Assembly (NCBI RefSeq): GCF_001485215.1 | Contig: NZ_BBWW01000001.1 | Location: 2,108,001-2,172,000, forward strand | DNA length: 64,000 bases | DNA from: Leptolyngbya sp. NIES-2104 | GTDB taxonomy: Bacteria > Cyanobacteriota > Cyanobacteriia > Leptolyngbyales > Leptolyngbyaceae | Direction: 5' to 3' | In this document: in pieces, positions 17,115 to 26,400 of the stretch | Layout: each line of letters opens with the position of its first letter | How positions within the stretch are numbered: the stretch's first letter is position 1 | Made by a program: the position numbers and the translations under genes | Notes under the pieces: generated by a model | Databases searched by the model: none | What the model was told of the DNA's origin: nothing | The model's input: only the letters and a program-made list of their open reading frames with translations

Positions 17115-18554
17115 ATGCCAGCAATCATTTCCTTAATTTTGCCTGTGATCCTACCCTCAGTCAGTGCAATTTTTTCTGCGATCGTGCCGTTTGCGATGAT
17201 GGCACTGGGGAGCCTGTTAGGATTTGCAGTGTCTCGTGTGGGTCAATTGCCAAAATACATCAAGATTCTAATTCTGCTCTACCAAGATTCAGCACCAGAT
17301 TCGCAGACTCGTAAATATCTCACTACTGCTTTGTTAATTTTAGGCAGCATTCTCACATTCATGGCTCATTCTTTCATTCCATTCACGGGCGTTCCGTTCA
17401 TCGGGATGGTCACGGCTCCGATCGCGTTGCTTGTCGCGATCGTGGTTGCATTAGCCACCTTGGATCTAGTGAGCAACCTGAACGAAGACCATGTGCGAAA
17501 TTTCAAGACAATTCACGCGAATGGCGACTTTCAATCAATGCAAGACGATATGTTGACCCTGAAGGTGGACATGGGCGATTCTTGGGTCGATTTGACAAGG
17601 AAAATTCAGACCGTCTTTGAGAAAGCAATGCCGCAAATCGAGGCTTTGGGACAAGAACTTGCTAAAGACGGAAGGGATTTGTCTCAAGAAATCAACAAGT
17701 GTTTTAGTTATCAGCTTGTTGAATTAGCGGTTTATTTTAATGGTGAAACTGGCAGCAAGATTACGCTGGGAGAATCAGAAATTGCAGCCGTGCGAGAAAG
17801 CTTAGAGCCTTGGCAAAAAGTAGGAACGTCGCTGTTTGCTGGAAGTGTTGCAGGAATCGGCAGCGGTATGATTGCGTCTAACGCTGCAACTGCCGCTTTT
17901 ATGCCTGCTGCTTGGTGGACTCCAGTAGCGACACAACTGCCCGGAGCGCTTCGAGCGGCGATCGGCATGAAAACTGTGGTGGGTGCTTCGAGTTATGGAT
18001 TGTTGACCGTTGGGGCACCGATCGCATTAGGACTTGCAATTGGGGCTGGAACATTTGGAGTCACGATGTATGCGTTCAATCAAATGGAAGCCCGAAATTT
18101 GAGTAGCTTTCTTGCAGATGTGATTTTGGCATCGTTACCGATGGTGAAAGCCGATGGAGTGTTTGACGAAGAAGAAAAAACTGCGATCAATCAATTGCTG
18201 GCAAATCCTCAAATTCAGGATCACGATCGACAACGGGTTCGAGCAGTGATGAGCAACATTTCTACGTTTGAGGACGTTATTCATCAGAATTTGTTGAGCG
18301 AGAAAAACTCTGACAAGGCGGACATCAAGCGGAAATTGCTGCTGTCTCTGACTTGGGAAATCGCGAAAGCAGATGGCAAAATTGCGGAATCGGAGCAATT
18401 GTTGCACGATCGAATGGCAAAAATCTTGCAAGTTGATTCACAAACCGTGCATGAGATTCGGCGGTTAATTGCGCCTAAAATTCTAGCGGCTTCAACGAAT
18501 TCACCAGTTCAGGTGGAGGCGAATCTTCAGAAAGAGAGTGCAGTTGCTGGATAG
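17115..18554 (+). CDS. Membrane protein with C-terminal TerB-like domain
   Basis: A 479-residue protein from the ATG at 17115; the longer frame from 16965 overlaps the DUF6888-like gene and its first 50 residues look non-coding. Residues 1-35 and ~60-115 are hydrophobic helices (MPAIISLILPVILPSVSAIF; AIALLVAIVVALATL). A second hydrophobic region at ~230-325 is Ala/Gly-rich. The last ~120 residues (SLPMVKADGVFDEEEKTAI; LTWEIAKADGKIAESEQLL) show two acidic ADG motifs like TerB/DjlA-type helical domains, thought to bind metal ions. The function is unknown. It is flanked on both sides by DUF6887/6888-like pairs. Confidence 0.65.
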   Translation: MPAIISLILPVILPSVSAIFSAIVPFAMMALGSLLGFAVSRVGQLPKYIKILILLYQDSAPDSQTRKYLTTALLILGSILTFMAHSFIPFTGVPFIGMVTAPIALLVAIVVALATLDLVSNLNEDHVRNFKTIHANGDFQSMQDDMLTLKVDMGDSWVDLTRKIQTVFEKAMPQIEALGQELAKDGRDLSQEINKCFSYQLVELAVYFNGETGSKITLGESEIAAVRESLEPWQKVGTSLFAGSVAGIGSGMIASNAATAAFMPAAWWTPVATQLPGALRAAIGMKTVVGASSYGLLTVGAPIALGLAIGAGTFGVTMYAFNQMEARNLSSFLADVILASLPMVKADGVFDEEEKTAINQLLANPQIQDHDRQRVRAVMSNISTFEDVIHQNLLSEKNSDKADIKRKLLLSLTWEIAKADGKIAESEQLLHDRMAKILQVDSQTVHEIRRLIAPKILAASTNSPVQVEANLQKESAVAG

Positions 18555-18592
18555 CATCTTATTTCAGACTCGACCAGTTGCGATGCGATAGA

Positions 18593-18630
18593 GAAGGGGA
18601 TCGAAATTGCGCCGATCCCCTTCGTTATTT
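18593..18630 (+). terminator. Terminator hairpin after the TerB-like gene
   Basis: gaaggggatcg (18593-18603) pairs perfectly with cgatccccttc (18613-18623), loop of nine bases, followed by gttattt. It is positioned between convergent genes, so it could serve both. Confidence 0.65.
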
Positions 18631-18814
18631 AGATTTCACCCGCGATCTTCTTTCTCAAAATCTCCTTAATTTCTTCGGGGTCGTTTGTGGTGTATTTCAC
18701 TGCGTTTGGATTGCGTCGATTAATGAGTACTGCAAGTGCCTCATCATCTTCTCGATTTTCAAGCACATACGCTTTCAGTTCTGCTCTGGTCATGGCTTCA
18801 AAATTCGGTTTCAT
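18629..18814 (-). CDS. DUF6887-like small protein, copy 2
   Basis: A 61-residue protein, MKPNFEAMTRAELKAYVLEN, then REDDEALAVLINRRNPNAVK, ending EILRKKIAGEI. It is clearly paralogous to the 62-residue protein at 16651-16839. I use the ATG at 18814, where the family begins, rather than the frame extended to 18889. It overlaps the end of the frameshifted partner upstream. The partner is broken, so whether this gene is still expressed as part of a pair is unclear. Confidence 0.7.
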   Translation of the reverse strand: MKPNFEAMTRAELKAYVLENREDDEALAVLINRRNPNAVKYTTNDPEEIKEILRKKIAGEI

Positions 18815-19008
18815 TGACAAACTCCCAGGTTCCATTTTGGATGATGACAATTTCGATATTCTCGCGGGCGAGGATGTAGATTGTTCCAAACGGGACTGAA
18901 TCGAAATAAGTAGATGTCTCGATACAAATCAGACAGTTTTTGGCAGAGTTCGACAGATTTGATTGCCTGTGCAACGGTGAGATTGATAACTTTTTCCTCA
19001 ATTCTGAC
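18798..19008 (-). pseudogene. DUF6888-like gene, copy 2, frameshifted
   Basis: The first part, in one frame, reads VRIEEKVINLTVAQAIKSVELCQKLSDLYRDIYLFRFSPVW. The second part, in another frame, reads TIYILARENIEIVIIQNGTW and EFVNETEF. Aligned with copy 1, the stretch between FRF and IY(V/I)LA is 16 nucleotides here and 18 there, so two bases appear lost near 18890. As in copy 1, there is no ATG, GTG or TTG before LTVAQ. It is probably a pseudogene unless there is programmed frameshifting or a sequencing error. Confidence 0.6.
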
Positions 19009-19114
19009 AGATTCCGACTGCCCAGCAAATCCGAAACAAATTTCGCGCTTCTCTCCACAGTGGCGAAATTCCTGACAAAATAGACGGATACTTGATTTTT
19101 CTAGCCCTTTTCTT

Positions 19115-21985
19115 ATGACTGCGACAGAACCCGGTTCATACAAAAACAGCGTGAACCTGCCCCAAACGAAGTTTGATATGCGTGCCAATGCCGTCAAACG
19201 TGAGCCTGAACTGCAAAAATTCTGGGCAGAGCAACAGATTTACGAACACCTGTCGCAAGAGAATCCGGGTGAGGTGTTTATTCTGCATGACGGACCGCCT
19301 TATGCGAATGGTGCGCTGCATATCGGTCACGCCCTGAATAAAATCCTCAAAGATACGATCAATAAGTATCAATTGCTAAAAGGGCGAAAGGTGCGCTACG
19401 TGCCGGGATGGGATTGTCATGGATTACCGATCGAGCTAAAAGTCCTGCAAACCCTCAAGCCCGAAGAACGGCGGCAGTTGACTTCATTATCGCTGCGGCA
19501 AAAAGCGCGAGATTTCGCGATCGATACGGTTGCCCAACAAGCGACCAGCTTCAAACGCTACGGTGTTTGGGGCGATTGGGAGCATCCTTATCTGACGCTG
19601 AAACCTGAATACGAAGCGGCTCAAATCAGTGTGTTTGGGCAAATGGTGCTCAAAGGTTACATCTATCGTGGATTAAAGCCGGTTCACTGGAGTCCTAGCT
19701 CTAAGACAGCACTGGCGGAAGCAGAATTAGAGTATCCAGAGGGTCATACGTCTCGGAGCTTGTACGCAGCGTTTGAAGTGCTGAATCTGTCGAAAGATTT
19801 GCAGATGCCGCTCGATCCGTTTTTGGGTGAGTTGGGTGTGGCAATCTGGACGACGACACCTTGGACAATTCCGGCAAACTTAGCTGTGAGTGTGAACCCG
19901 GAGCTAGTTTATGCCGTGGTGGAAGTTGGAGAGAATGCACCGGGACGATTTAAGTATCTGATCGTGGCGAAAGATTTGGTCGATCGCTTATCTGAAGTTC
20001 TTGGTACTTCGCTCGAAGTCAAAGCGACGATGATGGGTCGATTGCTGGAGCATTGTACGTATCGACATCCATTGTTCGATCGCGTTAGTGAAATCGTAAT
20101 TGGCGGCGATTATGTCACCACTGAATCCGGGACAGGTTTAGTTCATACGGCTCCAGGTCATGGTCAAGATGACTATTTAGTGGGACAGCGATATGGATTG
20201 CCGATTTTGTCTCCGGTTGATGATGATGGCAACTTTACCGAAGAAGCAGGACAGTTCCAGGGCTTGAATGTGTTGGGTGATGGAAATCCTGCGGTGATTG
20301 AAGCACTGCAAGAGGCTCGATCGCTGCTCAAAGAGGAACCTTACCAACATAAATATCCGTATGATTGGCGCACGAAAAAGCCGACGATCTTTCGTGCGAC
20401 TGAACAATGGTTTGCCTCGGTGGAAGGTTTTAGAGATGAAGCATTGCAAGCGATCGCCTCAGTGCAATGGGTTCCAGCACAGGGCGAGAATCGGATCACA
20501 TCCATGGTGGCTGAGCGATCGGATTGGTGTATCTCTCGTCAGCGCAGTTGGGGCGTTCCGATTCCGGTGTTTTATGACGAGGAAACTGGAAAACCATTGC
20601 TAAACGAAGAAACGATCGCATATGTGCAAGCGATCGTAGCTGAGAAAGGTTCTGACGCTTGGTGGGAATTGTCGATCGAAGAACTTTTACCCGAAAAGTA
20701 CCACGGTAAGAACTATCGCAAAGGAACCGACACCATGGATGTCTGGTTCGATTCTGGATCATCTTGGGCGGCAGTTGTGGAACAGCGATCGGAATTGCGA
20801 TATCCCGCTGATCTCTATCTCGAAGGGTCAGATCAACATCGCGGTTGGTTCCAGTCCAGTTTGCTGACGAGTGTTGCAACTCAGGGACAAGCTCCTTACA
20901 AAACGGTGTTAACTCATGGTTTTACCTTGGATGAACAAGGACGCAAACAAAGTAAATCCTTGGGCAATGTCGTTGATCCAATGATCGTGATCGAAGGTGG
21001 TAAGAATCAACAGCAAGAACCGCCTTACGGTGCGGATATTCTGCGCTTGTGGGTGTCATCGGTGGACTACACGACAGATGTGCCGATCGGTAAAAACATT
21101 CTGAAGCAAATGTCAGATGTGTACCGCAAGATTCGCAACACTGCACGATTTTTGCTAGGGAACTTACACGACTTTGATCCAGCGAAAGATGCGATCGCTT
21201 ACGAGCAGTTACCAGAACTCGATCGCTATATGCTGCACCGAATCACCGAAGTATTTGACGAAATCCAAGACTCGTTTGAAACTTATCAGTTTTTCCGCTT
21301 CTTCCAGACGGTTCAGAACTTCTGTGCGGTCGATTTGTCAAACTTCTACCTCGACATTGCTAAAGATCGGTTGTACATCAGTTCACTCAATGCAGAACGT
21401 CGTCGCAGTTGTCAGACGGTGCTCGCGATCGCGCTTGAGAACTTAGCCAAATCGATCGCGCCTGTTCTGTCACACATGGCAGAAGATATCTGGCAGTACT
21501 TACCCTACAAAACACCTTATAAATCAGTGTTTGAAGCAGGTTGGGTGAAGCTTGACGATCAATGGCGTAATTCAGATCTCGCTCAGAAGTGGGAACAATT
21601 GCGCGATATTCGCGGAGAAGCTAACAAAGTACTAGAACAAGCACGAACCGATAAAGCGATCGGGTCTTCACTCGAAGCAAAATTATTGTTGTTCGTGGCT
21701 GATCCAGCTTTGCGATCGGAGCTTCAATCGCTCAATCCATCGGATAGTTTGAAGGGGAATCATGTGGATGAATTGCGCTATCTGTTCATCACTTCGCAGG
21801 TTGAACTGAGCGATCGATTACCTGAAGCAAAATACACGGCTCAATCCGAAGGGTTAAGTATTGGTGTTGTGAACGCAGAGGGTGAGAAATGCGATCGCTG
21901 TTGGAACTATTCGACTCATGTTGGTGAATCGACAGAGCATCCATTATTGTGTGAACGGTGTGTTCCTGCGATCGAAGGACATTAG
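19115..21985 (+). CDS. ileS: Isoleucine-tRNA ligase
   Basis: Charges tRNA-Ile in the cytoplasm. It is a class I synthetase with the HIGH box in PYANGALHIGHALNK, an editing domain (TTPWTIPANLAVSV, ESGTGLVHTAPGHGQDDY), the KMSKS-type motif KQSKSLGN, and a C-terminal zinc finger CDRCW...CERC. The 956 residues are normal for bacterial-type IleRS. It is followed by a strong hairpin terminator. An upstream minus-strand frame overlaps its 5' end and is a shadow. Confidence 0.97.
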   Translation: MTATEPGSYKNSVNLPQTKFDMRANAVKREPELQKFWAEQQIYEHLSQENPGEVFILHDGPPYANGALHIGHALNKILKDTINKYQLLKGRKVRYVPGWDCHGLPIELKVLQTLKPEERRQLTSLSLRQKARDFAIDTVAQQATSFKRYGVWGDWEHPYLTLKPEYEAAQISVFGQMVLKGYIYRGLKPVHWSPSSKTALAEAELEYPEGHTSRSLYAAFEVLNLSKDLQMPLDPFLGELGVAIWTTTPWTIPANLAVSVNPELVYAVVEVGENAPGRFKYLIVAKDLVDRLSEVLGTSLEVKATMMGRLLEHCTYRHPLFDRVSEIVIGGDYVTTESGTGLVHTAPGHGQDDYLVGQRYGLPILSPVDDDGNFTEEAGQFQGLNVLGDGNPAVIEALQEARSLLKEEPYQHKYPYDWRTKKPTIFRATEQWFASVEGFRDEALQAIASVQWVPAQGENRITSMVAERSDWCISRQRSWGVPIPVFYDEETGKPLLNEETIAYVQAIVAEKGSDAWWELSIEELLPEKYHGKNYRKGTDTMDVWFDSGSSWAAVVEQRSELRYPADLYLEGSDQHRGWFQSSLLTSVATQGQAPYKTVLTHGFTLDEQGRKQSKSLGNVVDPMIVIEGGKNQQQEPPYGADILRLWVSSVDYTTDVPIGKNILKQMSDVYRKIRNTARFLLGNLHDFDPAKDAIAYEQLPELDRYMLHRITEVFDEIQDSFETYQFFRFFQTVQNFCAVDLSNFYLDIAKDRLYISSLNAERRRSCQTVLAIALENLAKSIAPVLSHMAEDIWQYLPYKTPYKSVFEAGWVKLDDQWRNSDLAQKWEQLRDIRGEANKVLEQARTDKAIGSSLEAKLLLFVADPALRSELQSLNPSDSLKGNHVDELRYLFITSQVELSDRLPEAKYTAQSEGLSIGVVNAEGEKCDRCWNYSTHVGESTEHPLLCERCVPAIEGH

Positions 21986-22000
21986 CTTCCTAGTATCAGC

Positions 22001-22064
22001 GATACTGTTGGCGCATGGTGAGCGGGACTTTTACTCCCTAGCCATGCGCCAACAGTATCTTTTA
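22001..22064 (+). terminator. Rho-independent terminator after ileS
   Basis: gatactgttggcgcatgg (22001-22018) is perfectly complementary to ccatgcgccaacagtatc (22042-22059), followed by tttta. The 18-bp stem lies 15 bases past the ileS stop. It also faces the 3' end of convergent leuB. Confidence 0.85.
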
Positions 22065-22116
22065 TTCCAGGGCAGATGAATAATGGAGCGCAAAACATCA
22101 TCGAATTCACATTAAC

Positions 22117-23196
22117 CTACAGTGCGGCAACGATCGCATCTCCGATCGCTTGACATCCCACAAGCGTTTTACCCTCAGACATAATATCTCCGGTACGATA
22201 GCCCTGATCTAACACTTTCAAAACCGCTTGCTCGATATGGGTTGCAGCTTCCGCTTGATTGAAACTATAGCGCAGCATCATCGCAGCACTGAGAATCTGT
22301 GCTAGTGGATTTGCTTTATCTTGTCCCGCAATGTCTGGAGCAGAACCGTGAACAGGCTCGTAAACGCCCGGATTCGAGGCACCTAAACTGGCAGATGGTA
22401 ACATGCCGATGCTTCCTGTTAACATTGCAGCCGCATCCGAGAGAATATCTCCGAACAGATTGCTAGTCACGATCGTATCGAACTGTTTTGGAGCGCGAAG
22501 GAGTTGCATCGCTGCGTTATCCACGTAAAGATGCGTCAATTCAACATCGGGATACTCAGCCGAGAGAGCAATCATACGATCGCGCCAAAACTGCGAGACT
22601 TCCAACACATTCGCTTTATCGACCGAGCAAAGACGCTTCGATCGCTTTTGTGCTGTTTCAAACGCGACTCGTCCGATACGATCGATTTCTGATTCGGTGT
22701 ATGCCATTGTATTCACACCGCGTTTTTCGCCTGTTTCGGTGGTAAATACTCCTCGTGGTTGTCCGAAATAAATTCCGCCCGTTAATTCGCGTACGACCAT
22801 GATATCGACCCCTTCCACGACTTCGCGTTTCAATGTGGAAGCATCAATTAACTGTGGAAGAATGGTTGCAGGGCGAAGATTCGCGAATAACTGTAAGCCC
22901 GATCGTAGTGCTAACAATCCCGTTTCAGGTCGCTGATGACGTGGGAGAGCATCCCATTTGTAACCGCCGATCGCAGCGAGTAGCACAGCATCACTTTGTT
23001 TACAGGTTTCAAGTGTCGCAGCGGGGAGCGGTTCACCTGTGGCATCGATCGCAGATCCGCCGATTAAAGCCTCTTGAAACTCGAAATTGAGATCAAATTT
23101 TTCACCGATGGTTTTGAGGACACGGACGGCGACCGACATGATTTCAGGTCCAATGCCGTCACCGGGAAGAAGTGTGATGCAATACTGCTGTGTCAT
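22117..23196 (-). CDS. leuB: 3-isopropylmalate dehydrogenase
   Basis: Third step of leucine synthesis: NAD-dependent oxidative decarboxylation of 3-isopropylmalate. It has the N-terminal [25 protein letters not shown] and [16 protein letters not shown] (metal and substrate site), with [12 protein letters not shown]-type residues seen as [25 protein letters not shown], then [18 protein letters not shown]. The 359-residue length is typical. It is convergent with ileS and shares the spacer terminator. Confidence 0.96.
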   Translation of the reverse strand: MTQQYCITLLPGDGIGPEIMSVAVRVLKTIGEKFDLNFEFQEALIGGSAIDATGEPLPAATLETCKQSDAVLLAAIGGYKWDALPRHQRPETGLLALRSGLQLFANLRPATILPQLIDASTLKREVVEGVDIMVVRELTGGIYFGQPRGVFTTETGEKRGVNTMAYTESEIDRIGRVAFETAQKRSKRLCSVDKANVLEVSQFWRDRMIALSAEYPDVELTHLYVDNAAMQLLRAPKQFDTIVTSNLFGDILSDAAAMLTGSIGMLPSASLGASNPGVYEPVHGSAPDIAGQDKANPLAQILSAAMMLRYSFNQAEAATHIEQAVLKVLDQGYRTGDIMSEGKTLVGCQAIGDAIVAAL

Positions 23197-23297
23197 AGCG
23201 CGTTTCTCAAGACTGCGGAAAGTATCATATCGCTAAACATAGAAGAATTCTCCTTGTTCTCATGATCTTGTAGTGTTTAGCAGAATTAATCTCGCGA

Positions 23298-23444
23298 TCA
23301 ATCTGGTGGTGTTTGTTTATCTATTGAAGACTTTTCCGCGTCATTCTTCCACGGATTCTTAGTTCCCATTTCGGTGAATGCTGAGAAAATTAGATACAAA
23401 ATCAAAATACTGACACCGATTAGAAAAGAAGTGAGTTCGTTCAT
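23298..23444 (-). CDS. 48-residue single-pass membrane protein, directly downstream of the caspase gene
   Basis: MNELTSFLIGVSILILYLIF is one membrane helix, followed by a short charged tail (SAFTEMGTKNPWKNDAEKSSIDKQTPPD). The ATG follows the upstream caspase-STAND-WD40 stop codon with one base between (TGAtATG), so translation is probably coupled. I do not recognise the family. A longer reading from 23510 overlaps the caspase gene and is less likely. Confidence 0.6.
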   Translation of the reverse strand: MNELTSFLIGVSILILYLIFSAFTEMGTKNPWKNDAEKSSIDKQTPPD

Positions 23445-23445
23445 A

Positions 23446-26400
23446 TCAATTGCAAAGGTTCGAGGATTGCGATCGCAGATAAAATCGAGCGCGATCGCAG
23501 CTTTGATCAATCAAGCTATTCAAGTTTAGATTCCAGCGGGTTAATCCTAATCGATCGCTTGTGCTTAAAAGTTCATCAGGCTGAAATACAACACTCACCA
23601 CACGATCTTGAGTTCCAACGAGGGCTGCGACTGGATCGCCCGTTTCAGGATTCCAGAGTCGAATTGAAGTGTCATCGCTACCGGATGCTAGTACTGATCC
23701 ATCTTGATTAAAGCTCAGCGTATTTACACTGCTACTGTGTCCGGTTAATGTTCGACGCAGTTTGGCATCCTCGACTGACCAAAGCTGGATGGTGCTATCT
23801 CGACTGGCAGAAGCGAGAGTTTTTCCATCTGGACTAAAAGCGAGGGCTGAAACAATTCCGTTGTGCTTTCCTAAAATTGTGGAAGTTCTGCGATCGATAT
23901 CCCACAGTCGCACAGTGTTATCAGCACTGCCTGAAGCGAGTTGTCCCGTTGAACTGTAAGCGATCGTTGTGACTTCATTAGTATGTCCTTGCAAGATGGT
24001 GCGTAAGTCTCCTTCGATGCTCCAGATTTTGATCGTGCGATCGGTGCTGGCGGAAGCGAAACTTTCTCGATCGGGACTGAAGCTGAGAGCCGTGACGCGC
24101 TCATTGTGTCCGGCAATAGTTCTAATCAATTCCCCGGTGCTGATGTTCCAGAGTCGAATGGTTTTATCGGCACTAGCAGAAATGAGTAAGGAATCATCAG
24201 GACTGATTTGAACTTGGGTAATGGGAGCCGTGTGACCTGTGAGCAGTAGAAAATCAGTGCTGTTTTGCAGTTGGATTGTATTGTCTGGAGCCGCGATCGC
24301 AATAATTCTTCCATCTGCACTCACACTCATTGCTGAAAATCCCGTGTTCAATCGAGGTACAGGATTGACCTGCCAGATTCGAGCCGTTTTATCAGTACTA
24401 GCGCTTAAGAGTTGAGTGCCAGCCGGACTAAAACTAATGTGGGTGATCGTTCCTTCGTGCCCCTGAATGGTTTCGAGTAGTTCACCTTTGAGGTTCCAAA
24501 GTCGAATCGTTCGATCGACTGATCCGGTTGCGATCGTTTTTCCATCCGGGCTATAACTTGCGGTATTCACGCGATCGCGATGTCCTTCAAACGCAGCAAT
24601 CTCTTTGCCATTAAGCGTCCAAAGCTTTGCAGCATTGTCTCCGCTCGTGAGGAACGATTGACCATTCGGAGCGATCACCACACTGGTTACACCCTCTTTG
24701 TGAACGGTGAAGCTTTTGAGAGCATTTGATCGATCCGTTCGCCAAAATTTTACAGTGCCATCTTCACCAGCGGAAACGAATTCATTCCCTTGTCCGAAGC
24801 TCACACTATTTACCCATCCTTTGTGTCCTCGCCATGTCTGAACTTCTTTGAACTTCTCTAAATTCCACAGCTTGATCGTGCTATCTCTGCTGCTAGAAAT
24901 CAGCGATCGATTGTCTGAACTAAACTGAATCGCAGTGACCCAATCTTCATGACCGCTAAGGGTTTGAATCAATGCTCCGTCTCGATTCCAAAACTTAATC
25001 GTTTTATCAGCGCTAGAAGTTGCAATGCGTTGATTGTCAGGACTAAAGGCAACGGCAAGAACGCGATCGCTATGTCCAGTTAAATCTCGAATCAATTGCC
25101 CTTCTCGATTCCAAAGCTTAACTAAGTTATCATTGCCGACGGTTGCGATCAGTTGACCGTCAGAACTCATGCGAACATCATTCACCGCTTGAGTGTGACC
25201 GCTGAGCCGATTGGCTTCTTGAGTGCGTGAGAAAGATTGCTGTAGAGATGCGATCGCGCTTGTTCTCACATCAATTGGAATCGAATTCCAAGGCTGATCA
25301 AGTTGCTGTAACTGTCTTCCTGCTTTGATTGCGGTGGTTAAAGATTCTAATTGCCGATTGGAATTCAACAATGCTTCAGATGAGGTCGAAAGTGCTTGAA
25401 TTTCTCGAACTTGAGCATTGCGCTGATTCCATACGGCAAAAGCTCCAAGACCAAATGCCGCAAGCGCGATCGCCCCAATCGATGCGATCGTGTGTTGAGC
25501 GCGTCTGAGATGACGTTTTAGAGTAATCCGATCGCCTTGACGTGCATCTAGACTCGATTGAATTAGAGCTTCAGTATTTTGGGATAGTTCATCGTCGGAC
25601 TTCGCGTATAGTTCTTCAGCTTCTGCGAGTTGCATTCCTCGTAGCAGCAATTCTGGGGAACGATTGCTTTTTTTCCACTCGACCGCGGATTGATCGATCG
25701 ACTGTTGAACTTTCAACTGTTTGCGATGATCATCAATCCACCAGCGTAATGTTGACCAATATCGAATTAGAACTTCGTGAGCAAGCTCGATTCGTTCATC
25801 ATTGATTGTGATGAGCTTTGCAGCACTGAGAGATTGTAATGTTCGATCGATTAATTCTTGAGGATAGCGAGAGAGGTCTGATCTCAACACTCTGCGGCGC
25901 GTGTGTTCGGTGCCTTCTCCGATTTGAATCAGGGATAAAAAGATCCGTCGGGCGCACCGTTGCTCATCGGGTTCAAGCTCATGGAAAATAGCTTGTGCTC
26001 GATTCTCTAATGCCCCTTGCAATCCGCCAATTTGTGACCAGTAACTTTCAAGCGTTAACACATCTTTTTGACGGTGTTCCCAAAGCTGCTGTAGAACAAA
26101 TTCTAAGATGGGTAGATCACTCGGAGTTCGGTCGAGTTCTTGCAGCAACACCTCGACTAGTCCTGGCTCGACATCGATTCCGACTTGTTCCGCAGGTCGC
26201 ACAATCACATCGTAGTATTCTTCATCGCTCAATCCGGGTGGAACTAGAATACTCGATCGCTGAAGAATCGCCGCTAGCTGCGGAATTTCCAAACCTGCTG
26301 CAACCGAATCGGCTCTTAGTGTCAGAACTAACTTAAAGCGATCGTTTGTATATTCCAGAACTTCAAGAATAATATTGAGAAAATCTTGCCGAACGGGTTC

